From an uncultured Clostridia bacterium (GTDB taxonomy: Bacteria; Bacillota; Clostridia; TANB77; CAG-508), in the NCBI GenBank assembly GCA_944386645.1, contig CALXBW010000015.1, forward strand, positions 1 through 34,914: a stretch of DNA of 34,914 bases. The letters run 5' to 3'. The notes below the pieces were generated by a model, which was not told where the DNA came from, made no database searches, and saw nothing but the letters and a program-made list of their open reading frames with translations. Shown one piece after another: positions 7,773 to 17,722 of the stretch (its first letter is position 1; every line of letters starts with the position of its first letter). The position numbers and the translations under genes are program-made.

Positions 7773-7826
7773 AAAAACAGAAAATGAAATGAATATTAAA
7801 TATTCATTTCATTTTCTGTTTTTAAC
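7773..7826. terminator. Bidirectional terminator after the tRNAs
   Basis: About 22 perfectly paired bases (AAAACAGAAAATGAAATGAATA against TATTCATTTCATTTTCTGTTTT), with A and T runs on the outer sides. It separates the tRNA transcript from the convergent orphan gene. Confidence 0.85.
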
Positions 7827-7828
7827 TC

Positions 7829-8221
7829 TTAGCCCCCAAAGTATTTCCAAATGGAAAATTTAAATTTTCCTAATGTGGGGATTTTTTTAAAATTGCATGC
7901 ATTTACAATTTTTTGTAGGAAAACATTGCTTTTTGCAATGTTTATCTGAGGATTCAAGTTTAATTTTTTCATTTCGTTTGCTACAATTTTGATAGCAGAT
8001 TGTAAAATAGTTGAATCCAAAATATGACCGTTGGTGTTGATGAACAACAGTCCTGAAGACTTTGATATAGAAATATCAAAATCTTTTTCCGATTGATAAA
8101 ACTTATAGCAGATACTGCTTTGGCTAAATTGAATTTGACAATTTAAGCTTAAGCACTCCTCGCCATAATTAAAAATATCAAACCGTGTAAAATCATTTAA
8201 GTTAGAAACATCGTAGTACAT
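7829..8221 (-). CDS. Orphan protein of about 130 residues
   Basis: I recognise no family. The protein is soluble-looking, with no signal peptide or membrane helix, mixed alpha/beta composition and four cysteines, and it ends in KFKFSIWKYFGG. The ATG at 8221 is preferred because GAGGAG ends eight bases before it; a GTG at 8230 overlaps that site. A TTGAAG-17-TATAAT promoter on the minus strand and a terminator directly after the stop make it a compact single-gene unit. This is the same architecture as the orphan genes at 16.9-18.2 kb and 34.0 kb. Confidence 0.65.
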   Translation of the reverse strand: MYYDVSNLNDFTRFDIFNYGEECLSLNCQIQFSQSSICYKFYQSEKDFDISISKSSGLLFINTNGHILDSTILQSAIKIVANEMKKLNLNPQINIAKSNVFLQKIVNACNFKKIPTLGKFKFSIWKYFGG

Positions 8222-8534
8222 AGTCAACACTCCTCTATATAATGCACAAAAAAACTATTAATATTATACCACTAAAATATGTAAACTTCAACAGAAAAAT
8301 ACAAAATATTACAAAAAAAATGATTATTCTCTTACAGTTTAAAGTGTTTATAAATAAAATTGTTAAATTTTAATATATAATTTGTTGAATGTTTGTATAT
8401 TATCTTACATTTATTTTGATTTCTATGTTATAGAGTGTTAAAAATTACTAAATAAAATATAATATAAAACATTGATATTAACAAATTCGTATGTAATAAT
8501 ATATTATATTAAGTAAAATGAAAGGAGAATTTCA
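8222..8534. other. Divergent intergenic region
   Basis: Very AT-rich, with no gene or obvious repeat. It holds the minus-strand promoter at 8263-8291 and, less certainly, a plus-strand promoter (TTGATA at 8472-8477 and TGTAATAAT around 8492-8500) ahead of the gene at 8535. Confidence 0.5.
8263..8291 (-). promoter_or_regulatory. Promoter of the orphan gene at 7829-8221
   Basis: On the minus strand: TTGAAG (8291-8286), 17 bases, TATAAT (8268-8263), with TGG immediately before the -10. It closely parallels the promoters of the orphan genes near 17 kb. Confidence 0.65.
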
Positions 8535-10055
8535 ATGAAAAATAAGAAAGCAAAATGGATAGTTATTTCAGTTATAATACTAATAGTTATTATTATCGGA
8601 ATAATTTTATGGCGTTCAGATGTTTTTAAATCACCAAGACAATTGTTTGAAAAATATGCATATCAAAATGCAAAATTACTACCAGAATATGATTATAATG
8701 AAATGATAAAGCAATTAGATAAAATTGGAGAAGAAAAATATGAAACAATAGGAAATATTACTTTTAGTGTGAATTCTCAATATGCAAATGATGATAATTA
8801 TAATATAAAGCAAGTGAAAGAAGAAATTGAAAAACTTAAGATAGATTATAATGTAAAAAGTATAGGTAAAGAAAGTAAAAATACTACAGATTTTATAATT
8901 AAATACGACAATAATGATTTATTAAGATTAAAATTATTAAATAATCAAGATAGATATGGAATAAGATACTCAGATTTTTATGATAAATATTTATATATTG
9001 AAAATAATAATTTAAAGCAAGTAGCAGAAAAATTAGGATTAGACTCCAGATATATTCCAGATAAAATAGAAAGTATGTCTTTATATGATTTATTATATAT
9101 CGATAACAATGAGTTAGAAAGAATAATAAAAGAATATTCAAGTATAGTAAATGAAGTAATTAATAATGAAAAATTTTCATCTGAAAAAGATGTGGAAATA
9201 AATTATAATAATGAAAAAATTAAAACAAATAAATATACATTAAATTTAACCAATAAAGATTTATTAGATTTATATATAAAAATATTAGAAAAATTAAAAA
9301 ATGATGATGCTACATTAGATATTATTATAGATAAAATTAATAAAATAGGTTTCTATTATAGTACAGAAAAATTAGATAAAGAAAATTTAAAAATATATAT
9401 GCAAGAAGAAATAGATAAATATACAGATTATGAAATTGATGAAGAAAATTTTGAGATTAAAGTATATGAATATAAAAATAAAACTATAAGAACAGAGTTA
9501 AAATTAGAAAACCAAGATATTATTATTAATTTATTAGATACAAATAAAGATAGTTTAAAAGCAGAAATATTATTTAATACAAAATATGGGAATCAACAAA
9601 AAATAACATTAAATAAAAAAGTATCTGACAATAGCAAAAACTATAATATAGAGATAATGTATTATGATGGAACTACTTTTGATTTTGATATTGAAAGTGA
9701 GCAAATTAAAAATACTAATAATATATATGAAGTTAAAAATACTTTTAAATTAGGAAATGCGCAGTTTAATATTACGATTAATCAAGAGCAAAAAACAGAT
9801 TATAATAAAGATATTACCATTGATGACTTTGATGATGAAAATTCAGTAAATTTAAATAATGAGAGTTCAGAAAATATACAGAGAATATTTGATGAAGGTA
9901 TAACTAACCTTCAAAATAATATATCACAAAAATTAGAGTTATTAGGTATAGATGAAGAATCCCTTCAAAATATTATGGGTGGAAATGTGGATGATGGTGC
10001 AACTTATGATTATGATGATTACTATTATTATAATGAATCAGAAACAGTTGTGTAA
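8535..10055 (+). CDS. Membrane-anchored extracellular protein, unknown function
   Basis: 506 residues. A short basic N-terminus and one transmembrane helix (about residues 9-26, WIVISVIILIVIIIGIILW) are followed by a large, charged, Asn/Asp/Lys-rich domain, so the bulk should lie outside the membrane. The tail is acidic and tyrosine-rich (TYDYDDYYYYNESETVV). AAAGGAG precedes the ATG. The overall design resembles single-pass proteins annotated as DUF6583 in Clostridia; that is from memory and unverified. It is probably monocistronic, since a terminator follows at once. Confidence 0.7.
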   Translation: MKNKKAKWIVISVIILIVIIIGIILWRSDVFKSPRQLFEKYAYQNAKLLPEYDYNEMIKQLDKIGEEKYETIGNITFSVNSQYANDDNYNIKQVKEEIEKLKIDYNVKSIGKESKNTTDFIIKYDNNDLLRLKLLNNQDRYGIRYSDFYDKYLYIENNNLKQVAEKLGLDSRYIPDKIESMSLYDLLYIDNNELERIIKEYSSIVNEVINNEKFSSEKDVEINYNNEKIKTNKYTLNLTNKDLLDLYIKILEKLKNDDATLDIIIDKINKIGFYYSTEKLDKENLKIYMQEEIDKYTDYEIDEENFEIKVYEYKNKTIRTELKLENQDIIINLLDTNKDSLKAEILFNTKYGNQQKITLNKKVSDNSKNYNIEIMYYDGTTFDFDIESEQIKNTNNIYEVKNTFKLGNAQFNITINQEQKTDYNKDITIDDFDDENSVNLNNESSENIQRIFDEGITNLQNNISQKLELLGIDEESLQNIMGGNVDDGATYDYDDYYYYNESETVV

Positions 10056-10063
10056 AACTAATG

Positions 10064-10098
10064 AAGTGAGCTTATATCAAGAGTAAGCTCACTTTTCC
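10064..10098. terminator. Terminator after the anchored protein gene
   Basis: Stem AAGTGAGCTTA (10064-10074) with TAAGCTCACTT (10084-10094), a nine-base loop and a TTTT end. It lies between convergent genes. Confidence 0.7.
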
Positions 10099-10134
10099 AC
10101 ATGTGTAAAAGTAAACAATATGTGGATAACTATT

Positions 10135-11004
10135 TTAAAAATTAGGGTATTTATGCACATATTCTTTCAACATTTTTTTTGTGGATTTATATCCAAGTTC
10201 ATATAAAAAATCTATTTTAGAACAATCAAGTAATGATATATTTGAGCTGTTAATTTTAATTATATTTGTAGCACCATATAATTCATATGTGGATAATTCA
10301 TGGCATAGAATATCAATTGATGTGTGTACGATATCAACAATATTGTTACAACAGTTTTTTTCTGAAACATTTTTTTCAAATACTATATTAAAAATATTTT
10401 CAGCACCCATTTGCTTTAAAATTTTCCACGGAGTATTTTCTCTTATTCCACCATCAATTAACAAAAAGTTTTTATAATCCACAGGTGAAAAAATTCCTGG
10501 AAAACTACAACTTGCTCTTACGGCTGTACCTATATTTACATCGTCAATTAAAATTGTCTGATCTGAAAAAGAATTTCTCAATATTTTAGAAGTAAAAACA
10601 ATTATTGATCCAGTTTTGGAATCAATACTAGGTATAAATAGAGGTATTTTTATTTGATTAATATTTTCAATGTTTTTTTGTAATGCAAATTTATTAACTA
10701 ATTTTTGAATCATTGTTCCAGAATTTAATCCTGTAATAGAAATTTTTCCACAAAGAACAAAATCTTTAATTAGTTTAAAAATCGTATAAAAATCTATGTA
10801 TTTAATTTTCTTACAATAGTTTTTAAAAATATTTAACATCTCGTCAGGAGAATATCCAAGAGCATATAAAGTTGCAATAATACTACCTGAAGAAGTACCA
10901 GAAATTAAATCAAATTTTATATTATATTCTTGGAATGCTTTTAAAGCTCCAATATGTGCAGCACCTTTTACACCACCACCAGATAAACAAAGACCTGTTT
11001 TCAA
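10135..11004 (-). CDS. Patatin-like phospholipase (RssA type)
   Basis: 289 residues. The family's three signatures are all visible: the glycine-rich oxyanion motif SGGGVKG at about residues 8-14, the nucleophile elbow GTSSGS at about 36-41, and the catalytic Asp in LIDGGIRENTPW at about 185. These form the Ser-Asp dyad of patatin-like acyl hydrolases acting on phospholipid or other acyl esters. The start is TTG at 11004, with GGTGAT upstream; no better start is present. There is no signal peptide, so it is cytoplasmic or peripheral to the membrane. The natural substrate is not deducible. Confidence 0.92.
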   Translation of the reverse strand: MKTGLCLSGGGVKGAAHIGALKAFQEYNIKFDLISGTSSGSIIATLYALGYSPDEMLNIFKNYCKKIKYIDFYTIFKLIKDFVLCGKISITGLNSGTMIQKLVNKFALQKNIENINQIKIPLFIPSIDSKTGSIIVFTSKILRNSFSDQTILIDDVNIGTAVRASCSFPGIFSPVDYKNFLLIDGGIRENTPWKILKQMGAENIFNIVFEKNVSEKNCCNNIVDIVHTSIDILCHELSTYELYGATNIIKINSSNISLLDCSKIDFLYELGYKSTKKMLKEYVHKYPNF

Positions 11005-11160
11005 AATATATCACCAATAAAGTGTATTCATAAAAAAAATAAATATACAAAGAAATTTTATTAGTAGTAAATGATAATTTATGGAAAAATTCTGTTAAGT
11101 ATGATATATTAAAAATAAAAATAGATTATTATAAATAAATATTTAAGATAAGGAGAAGGT

Positions 11161-12470
11161 ATGACAGAAAAAATAAATAATGAATTAGTGGAAATATATT
11201 TTTGGGAATAGATGATGATGGTAGAATAATAGGTGTGGATAAACAATGTATTCAAAATATGAAAAGAGATTTTGCAAATTTATGTAATAATGAGCAAAAA
11301 ATAAATCCAACGATTTATTTAAATATAAAAGATTATTTGATTAATGATAAAACAATATTGCATATATATGTAAATGAAAGTTCTAGTGTTCACAGGACAA
11401 ATGGAAAAGTATTTGATAGAAATGAAGATGGAGACTATGAAGTAAAACAGGCAGAAAGAATAGCAAATATTTATATAAGAAAACAAGAATTTTATACTGA
11501 AAATAAAATTTTTCCATATGCGCAAATGTCAGATTTAAGACAAGATTTAATTCAAAGAGCTAGAAAAATGGCTATCAATAGAAATGGGCAAAGTCATGTA
11601 TGGGCAAATATGAATGATGAAGAAATGTTAAGGAGTGCTAATTTATATTCGAAAGATTTTGTATCTGGGAAAGAAGGATTGACATTAGCTGCAATTCTTT
11701 TATTTGGAAAAGATGAGACGATTTTATCATGTTTACCACATCATAAAACAGATGCAATATATAGAGTAAAAAATTTAGATAGATATGATGATAGAGATGA
11801 TATTAGAACTAATTTAATAGAAAGCTTTGATAGACTTATGGCTTTTATTGAAAAACACTTGGACGATAAATTTTATATAGAAGAAAACCAAAGAATAGAT
11901 GTAAGAAATAAAATAGCAAGAGAATTATGTGCTAATATTTTAATTCATCGTGAATTTTCTAATCCGTATCCTGCAAAGTTAATAATAGAAAAATATGATA
12001 TTAAAACAGAAAATGCTAATAAAGCAAAAATGATTGGAAAAATAAATGTAGATTTTTATGAACCATATCCTAAAAATCCAAAAATCGCAAAAATGTTTAA
12101 AGAAATAGGATTAGCAGATGAGTTAGGATCAGGAGTTAGAAATATGACTAAGTATACTAGGATATATTCAGGTGGTATTCCAGAATTTAAAGAAGATGAT
12201 ATATTTAGAACAGTAATTCCAATAAATCTGTCGGCACAAGATAAGGCACAAGATAAGGCACAAGATAAGGCACAAGATAAAATAGAAAATAAAATAATAG
12301 AATTTTGTAAAAAAGAAAAGAGTGTTTTTGAAATTATGAGTTATATTGGACATAAAAATAAAACGAGATTTAGAAGAGATTATATTAAGCCTCTTGTAGA
12401 TAAAGGTTTATTGAAAATGACTATACCAGAAAAACCAACTAGTAAATATCAAAAATATATTTCAAAATAA
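11161..12470 (+). pseudogene. AlbA_2/RecG-like ATP-binding regulator, 5' region deleted
   Basis: A good ribosome binding site (AAGGAGAAGGT) precedes ATG 11161, but that frame reads MTEKINNELVEIYFWE and stops at TAG 11209-11211. From about 11202 a second frame runs 422 codons: GIDDDGRIIGVD (the end of the AlbA_2/Schlafen-type DNA-binding domain), then the GHKL-type ATPase C-terminal region (RNKIARELCANILIHREFSNPYPAKL..., LADELGSGVRNM), then a winged-helix-like tail. The expected ~50-60 residues of the AlbA_2 domain between the two (around AFANTDGG) are missing, so an internal deletion fused start to body out of frame. A TTG at 11202 could permit weak translation of the body. A 12-base repeat encodes AQDK four times. 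Probable pseudogene. Confidence 0.75.
12234..12281 (+). repeat. Four tandem 12-base units encoding AQDK
   Basis: GCACAAGATAAG is repeated three times exactly and a fourth time with a final A. The repeat lies in the linker between the ATPase-like domain and the C-terminal helix-turn-helix region. Slippage would change linker length without shifting frame. Confidence 0.9.
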
Positions 12471-12539
12471 AAACTACATTTTTTTAAATAAAATATGATT
12501 ACTCTGAAGAGCAACACATTATAATTAAAATTTACAGTC

Positions 12540-12610
12540 CTAAGGATTATATATTATGTTGAATAAATTTTTCGGCTCGATATAGAACTTAATAAAAAAT
12601 ATATTGATTT
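12540..12610. repeat. Fragment of the 1648-1848 element
   Basis: GAATAAATTTTTCGGCTC at 12561-12578 is identical to 1668-1685 in the left arm of the nested palindrome; similarity fades beyond it. It is probably a decayed copy upstream of the lactate dehydrogenase gene. Confidence 0.5.
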
Positions 12611-12687
12611 ATGCACATGGTTAATATATAATTATTTTTGTAATAAATGGATATAATAATATAAATAAAAATAAAGGAGTGTATAGT

Positions 12688-13644
12688 ATGGTAAAAACAA
12701 GAAAAGTTGTATTAGTTGGTACAGGTTTTGTAGGAATGAGCATGGCATATGCATTGCTAAATAGAGGAGGAATAAATGAATTAGTTTTAATAGATATTGC
12801 TAAAGATAAAACTGTTGGTGAAGCAATGGATGTATCACATGGTATTCCATTTGCACCTGGAAGTATGAAAGTAAAAGCTGGTGAATATGATGAATGTAAA
12901 GATGCTGATATTGTAGTTGTAACAGCAGGATTTCCACAAAAACCAGGACAAACAAGATTAGATTTAGCAAAATCAAATACTCAAATTATGAAAGAAATAA
13001 CAGAAAGTGTTATGAAAAGTGGATTTGATGGAATATTTATAATTGCAAGTAATCCCGTTGATTTAATGAGTTATGTTGTACAAAAGGTATCAAAATTACC
13101 AAAAGAAAGAGTAATAGGTTCAGGTACATTATTAGATACAGCAAGACTTCGTTATATGATAGGAGAAAAATTTGGAGTATCAAGCAAAGATGTACAAGCA
13201 TATATAATGGGAGAACATGGTGATTCATCATTTGTACCATGGACACATACTTATATAGGATGCAAAAGTTTAATGGAAATATATAAAGAGCAAAATAAAG
13301 ATGTAAAAGAATTAGAGCAAATACATGTTGATGTTGTAAATGCGGCATATGAAATTATAAATAAAAAGAGAGCAACATATTATGGTATAGGAGTATCTTT
13401 AAGTAGATTAATTGAAGCTATATTTAATGATGAAAATGCAGTACTTCCAGTTTCTACATTATTAAATGGTGAATATGGAAATAAAGATATTTATATAGGA
13501 GTTCCAGCAATTATAAATAAAAATGGTGTAAAAGAAATTATTCAATTAGAATTAAATAATGAGGAACAAGAGAAATTTAATAATAGTGTTAATACTTTAA
13601 AAGAAATGGCTGAATCAGAAATAAATCCAATAATTAATGGATAA
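12688..13644 (+). CDS. ldh: L-lactate dehydrogenase
   Basis: 318 residues, the usual length. The NAD-binding GTGFVG follows the first strand. The mobile loop PQKPGQTRLDL carries the Gln typical of lactate rather than malate specificity and the catalytic Arg. ASNPVD, IGSGTLLDTARLR (substrate-binding Arg) and the active-site GEHGDSS histidine are all intact. The ATG at 12688 is chosen because AAAGGAG at 12673-12679 is eight bases before it; the in-frame GTG at 12679 overlaps that site. Role: reduces pyruvate to L-lactate to reoxidise NADH in fermentation. It has its own terminator and appears monocistronic. Confidence 0.96.
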   Translation: MVKTRKVVLVGTGFVGMSMAYALLNRGGINELVLIDIAKDKTVGEAMDVSHGIPFAPGSMKVKAGEYDECKDADIVVVTAGFPQKPGQTRLDLAKSNTQIMKEITESVMKSGFDGIFIIASNPVDLMSYVVQKVSKLPKERVIGSGTLLDTARLRYMIGEKFGVSSKDVQAYIMGEHGDSSFVPWTHTYIGCKSLMEIYKEQNKDVKELEQIHVDVVNAAYEIINKKRATYYGIGVSLSRLIEAIFNDENAVLPVSTLLNGEYGNKDIYIGVPAIINKNGVKEIIQLELNNEEQEKFNNSVNTLKEMAESEINPIING

Positions 13645-13647
13645 AGT

Positions 13648-13698
13648 AAAAAAATAAAATCCTGTAATTTTATAAAAATTACAGGATTTTATTTTTTT
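13648..13698 (+). terminator. Terminator of ldh
   Basis: AAAATCCTGTAATTTT pairs with AAAATTACAGGATTTT around a short loop, followed by ATTTTTTT. It starts just after the ldh stop codon. Confidence 0.85.
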
Positions 13699-13749
13699 AG
13701 AGAATCAAAGTGAGTATTATACAATTTTAAAATTAAACAAGCATATTAG

Positions 13750-14404
13750 ATATTTTAGTAAAAAATTTAATAGAATGGATGTAGGGGCGAACAGTGTTCG
13801 CCCGTTCTTCGAAGAAATTGCTTAAAAACATTGTAAAAAAGCAAAAAATAAAATATAATTTTTTGGGGCAAATAGGAGATTTATGAAAGAAAATATTCCC
13901 ATAAGAAAAAAATTACGATTAGAATACTATGATTATTCAAAACAAGGATTGTATTTTATTACAATATGTATAAAAAATAGAAGAAAAATACTAGGAAAAA
14001 TTAATAATAATTAAATAGAACTAACAAAAGAAGGAAATGTAGTACAAAACTATATAGAATATATAGTAAAAAAATATAAAAATATAAGAGTAGATGAGCA
14101 TATAGTTATGCCTAATCATATCCATATGATAATATCAATGGATAATGAATATTGTGTAAATCTTTCTAGAATAATAAAGCAATATAAGGGAAGTGTTACA
14201 AAGCAAATTGGATATTCTATATGGCAAAAATCATATTATGAACATATTATTAGAAACGAAAAAGAATATTACAATATAAGGGAATATATACAAAATAATA
14301 TTATTAATTGGAAACATGACAAATATTTTTAAGTAATTTCTTCGAAGAACGGGCGAACACTGTTCGTCCCTACATCCATTCTATTAAATTTTTTACTAAA
14401 ATAT
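13750..14404 (+). mobile_element. 655-bp RAYT/REP-type unit with 76-bp inverted ends
   Basis: Bases 13750-13825 are the reverse complement of 14329-14404 over 76 positions with two mismatches. Each end contains a REP-like palindrome: GGGCGAACAGTGTTCGCCC at 13785-13803 is perfect, and the right copy has one change. Between them lies a single Y1/HUH transposase gene, now with a stop codon. The transposase stop codon lies inside the right inverted end. No flanking target duplication is evident. This fits a REP-associated tyrosine transposase bracketed by an inverted pair of its own REPs. Confidence 0.8.
13883..14332 (+). pseudogene. REP-associated Y1 transposase (RAYT-like), one in-frame stop
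   Basis: One frame from ATG 13883 to TAA 14330-14332, about 149 codons, interrupted only by TAA at 14012-14014. The N-terminal part has RLEYYDYSKQGLYFITICIKNRR. After the stop come VDEHIVMPNHIHMII, which carries the HUH metal-binding motif (HIH), and the C-terminal YYEHIIRNEKEYYNIREYIQNNIINWKHDKYF, typical of this family (Transposase_17). The catalytic tyrosine should be in the latter region. Family activity: single-strand DNA nicking and joining at REP sequences. The premature stop removes the HUH motif unless translation restarts at ATG 14108. Confidence 0.85.
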
Positions 14405-14456
14405 ATAGATACTCTATTTATGCTAATAATTTTAGTGGTTGATACTTTTCATTTAC

Positions 14457-14485
14457 TTGTAAATATAGGGAATATATTGTATAAT
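14457..14485 (+). promoter_or_regulatory. Promoter of trpS
   Basis: TTGTAA (14457-14462), a 17-base spacer and TATAAT (14480-14485). It is only 25 bases from the trpS start, so there is no room for a T-box leader. Confidence 0.65.
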
Positions 14486-14509
14486 ATCTAAAAAAATGGA
14501 GATGATAGC

Positions 14510-15514
14510 ATGACAAAAAAAGATAGAATTTTAACAGGTGACAGACCAACTGGAAATTTACATATAGGACATTATTTTGGTTCATTAAAAAATAGGATAG
14601 AGTTACAAGATAAATATGAAACATTTATTGAAGTTGCTGATGTGCAAGCATTAACAGATAATTTTAATAATCCTGAAAAGGTACAAAGAAATGTTAAGGA
14701 GATAGTAATAGATCAATTATCAGTTGGAATAGACCCAGAAAAAGCTACTATTTTTATACAATCTATGATTCCTGAGATTGCTGAGTTAACTGTTTTTTAT
14801 TCTAATCTAGTTACAATTGCAAGATTAGAAAGAAATCCAACTGTAAAAACAGAAATTGCACAAAAAAGAGATATTTTTGGCGAAAGTGTAACATATGGAT
14901 TTTTAGGATATCCAATTAGTCAAGCAGCAGATATAACAGCATTTAAAGGAACTATAATACCTGTAGGGGAAGACCAATTACCTTTAATAGAACAGTGTAG
15001 AGAAATTGTGAAAAAGTTTAATACTATATATGGAGAAACTTTATATATGCCAAAAGCATACTTGAGTACTAATAAGAGAATAAAAGGATTAGATGGAAAT
15101 GAAAAAATGGGTAAATCCTTAGGTAATGCTATATATTTAAAAGATTCTGATGATGAGATAAGTAAAAAAGTAATGTCAGCAGTTACTGATCCTAAAAGAA
15201 TAAGAAAAGATGATTTAGGAAATCCAGATGTGTGTATGGTTGCATATTATCATAAATTATTTAGTGAAGATAGTTTAGATAATATATGTGCTGAATGTAG
15301 AGGTGGAAAAAGAGGTTGTGTAGCTTGTAAAAAAGAATTGATTGCAAATATAATAGAATATTTTAAACCAATAAGAGAAAAAAGAAAGTTCTATGAAGAA
15401 AATATAGAGCTTGTTGATAAGATATTGTCAGATGGAACTAAAAAAGCTAGAGTAACAGCTTGTGAAACAATGAAAGATGTTAAAAAAGCAATGAAAATAG
15501 ATTATAAAATATAA
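14510..15514 (+). CDS. trpS: Tryptophanyl-tRNA synthetase
   Basis: 334 residues, the normal bacterial length. Class I signatures: GDRPTGNLHIGHYFGS (HIGH motif) near residues 10-25, and the KMSKS equivalent KMGKSLGNAI near 200. The tryptophan-site elements SQAADITAFKGTIIPVGEDQ are present. GGAG precedes the ATG by about eight bases. Role: charges tRNA-Trp. A Cys cluster (CAECRGGKRGCVACKK, residues about 263-278) lies in the C-terminal region and could bind a metal; this is seen in some clostridial forms. It is followed by obgE 39 bp downstream, probably co-transcribed. Confidence 0.95.
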   Translation: MTKKDRILTGDRPTGNLHIGHYFGSLKNRIELQDKYETFIEVADVQALTDNFNNPEKVQRNVKEIVIDQLSVGIDPEKATIFIQSMIPEIAELTVFYSNLVTIARLERNPTVKTEIAQKRDIFGESVTYGFLGYPISQAADITAFKGTIIPVGEDQLPLIEQCREIVKKFNTIYGETLYMPKAYLSTNKRIKGLDGNEKMGKSLGNAIYLKDSDDEISKKVMSAVTDPKRIRKDDLGNPDVCMVAYYHKLFSEDSLDNICAECRGGKRGCVACKKELIANIIEYFKPIREKRKFYEENIELVDKILSDGTKKARVTACETMKDVKKAMKIDYKI

Positions 15515-15517
15515 TGA

Positions 15518-16831
<1,314 letters not shown>

Positions 16832-16849
16832 ATTAATTAAATATTGAAA

Positions 16850-16885
16850 ACAAAAATGGTATCCAATTAAGGATACCATTTTTGT
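16850..16885. terminator. Bidirectional terminator between obgE and the orphan cluster
   Basis: ACAAAAATGGTATCC (16850-16864) pairs perfectly with GGATACCATTTTTGT (16871-16885) around six bases. It ends transcription of obgE and of the convergent orphan gene. Confidence 0.85.
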
Positions 16886-16890
16886 GGAAG

Positions 16891-17223
16891 TCATTTCATT
16901 GTGGTTATTTTACCATATATATAATATGGTTTGCGTTTTGCATGCTCAATCGCACCAAGAAACTTGAAGTTTACTCCTACAAACCGAGGAATACTAGAGT
17001 ATGCAATAATTTTCAAATATTTTTCAATTTTTTTTTCTTCCTTCTTTCCATAATCAGATTCATACAAGAAACTCACCATTAAAGAATTGTTTTCTGACTT
17101 GTAATTTGGTCTAGCAGCCTTTAATTCTTGAATATATGGCCGAATCGGAATATATTCAAATCTTCCTACTAAGGCTTCCCGAGCAACATTAACTAAAATA
17201 GGTACTTGAAGAGTGTATAACAT
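16891..17223 (-). CDS. Orphan small protein, member 1 of a three-gene paralog cluster
   Basis: 110 residues with no signal peptide or membrane helix and a basic centre (YGKKEEKKIEKYLK). It can be aligned loosely with its two neighbours: an early FEYIPIRPYIQE (compare FFKIPDYIQEF and VFRVPDDTRKI), then an N-Y-K block, a hydrophobic VSFLYESDYGKK block, and a C-terminal YYIYGKI (compare VYAYAKI and IYIYYRL). The ATG at 17223 has GGGAGG seven bases upstream. It has its own promoter (TTGAAT-16-TATAAT, minus strand, 17292-17265) and terminator. No known family is recognised. Confidence 0.65.
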   Translation of the reverse strand: MLYTLQVPILVNVAREALVGRFEYIPIRPYIQELKAARPNYKSENNSLMVSFLYESDYGKKEEKKIEKYLKIIAYSSIPRFVGVNFKFLGAIEHAKRKPYYIYGKITTMK

Positions 17224-17264
17224 AAGAATGCCTCCCTTATAATAAATAAAAAATTAACATAATT

Positions 17265-17292
17265 ATTATACCATAAAAAATAAAAAATTCAA
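17265..17292 (-). promoter_or_regulatory. Promoter of orphan gene 1
   Basis: Minus strand: TTGAAT (17292-17287), 16 bases, TATAAT (17270-17265) with TGG directly before the -10. The -10 region and what follows match the promoter of orphan gene 2 over about 20 bases (TATGGTATAATAATTATGT). Confidence 0.65.
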
Positions 17293-17311
17293 TACTTTAT
17301 AAATAAAAAAG

Positions 17312-17339
17312 AGGAGAAATCTAAGGTTAGATTTCTCCT
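17312..17339 (-). terminator. Terminator of orphan gene 2
   Basis: 13-bp perfect stem (17312-17324 with 17327-17339). On the minus strand it is followed by a CTCTTTTTT tract. Confidence 0.8.
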
Positions 17340-17349
17340 GAGAGATTTT

Positions 17350-17682
17350 TTAATCAAGCTGTACAATTTTTGCGTATGCATATACGCAATTTGTACGATT
17401 TTCACCGTAGTGAATGGTGCCGGCGAAAGCATAACCGGAATCGAGTAACTCATCTCTTTTGGCCTTGTAAGACCTAATGGCCAAATATTGACCATTTCTA
17501 TATTTTGGATGAGATTGATCATATAATAAAGTAAAGTTTACGATGGGTTTTACCTCACCGAAAACATAATTTTGCCTATTATCAAGAATAAATTCTTGAA
17601 TGTAATCCGGAATTTTAAAAAATTCCTTTTCGCCGGTACCCACATTGTTTAAATAAAATGTTTGATGTAAAACGTTTTTCAT
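17350..17682 (-). CDS. Orphan small protein, member 2 of the paralog cluster
   Basis: 110 residues starting MKNVLHQTFYLNNVGTGEKEFFKIPDYIQEF. The NVGTGEKEFFKIPD block matches KVGSGNLEVFRVPD of the next gene, the clearest sign of homology in the cluster. The C-terminus is CVYAYAKIVQLD. The ATG at 17682 follows AAGGAG. A longer frame opens at ATG 17718, but that codon lies right after the -10 box, so it is unlikely to be translated. There are no transmembrane helices. Function is unknown. Confidence 0.68.
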   Translation of the reverse strand: MKNVLHQTFYLNNVGTGEKEFFKIPDYIQEFILDNRQNYVFGEVKPIVNFTLLYDQSHPKYRNGQYLAIRSYKAKRDELLDSGYAFAGTIHYGENRTNCVYAYAKIVQLD

Positions 17683-17722
17683 AGTATATCTCTCCTTAAG
17701 TAATATTCTTATTGACATAATT

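Noticed and set aside
10181-10477. Plus-strand 98-residue open frame inside the patatin-like gene
   Set aside because: It is antisense to a gene with all catalytic motifs and has no ribosome binding site or family match.
13883-14332. Selenocysteine or pyrrolysine readthrough in the transposase
   Set aside because: The internal stop is TAA, not TGA or TAG, so it is a plain nonsense mutation.
14405-14509. T-box riboswitch before trpS
   Set aside because: The promoter is about 25 bases from the start codon, leaving no space, and no T-box consensus (TGGNACCGCG) is present.
17683-17718. Upstream start for orphan gene 2 (ATG 17718)
   Set aside because: It falls directly behind the -10 box with no ribosome binding site, while ATG 17682 has AAGGAG at a normal distance.
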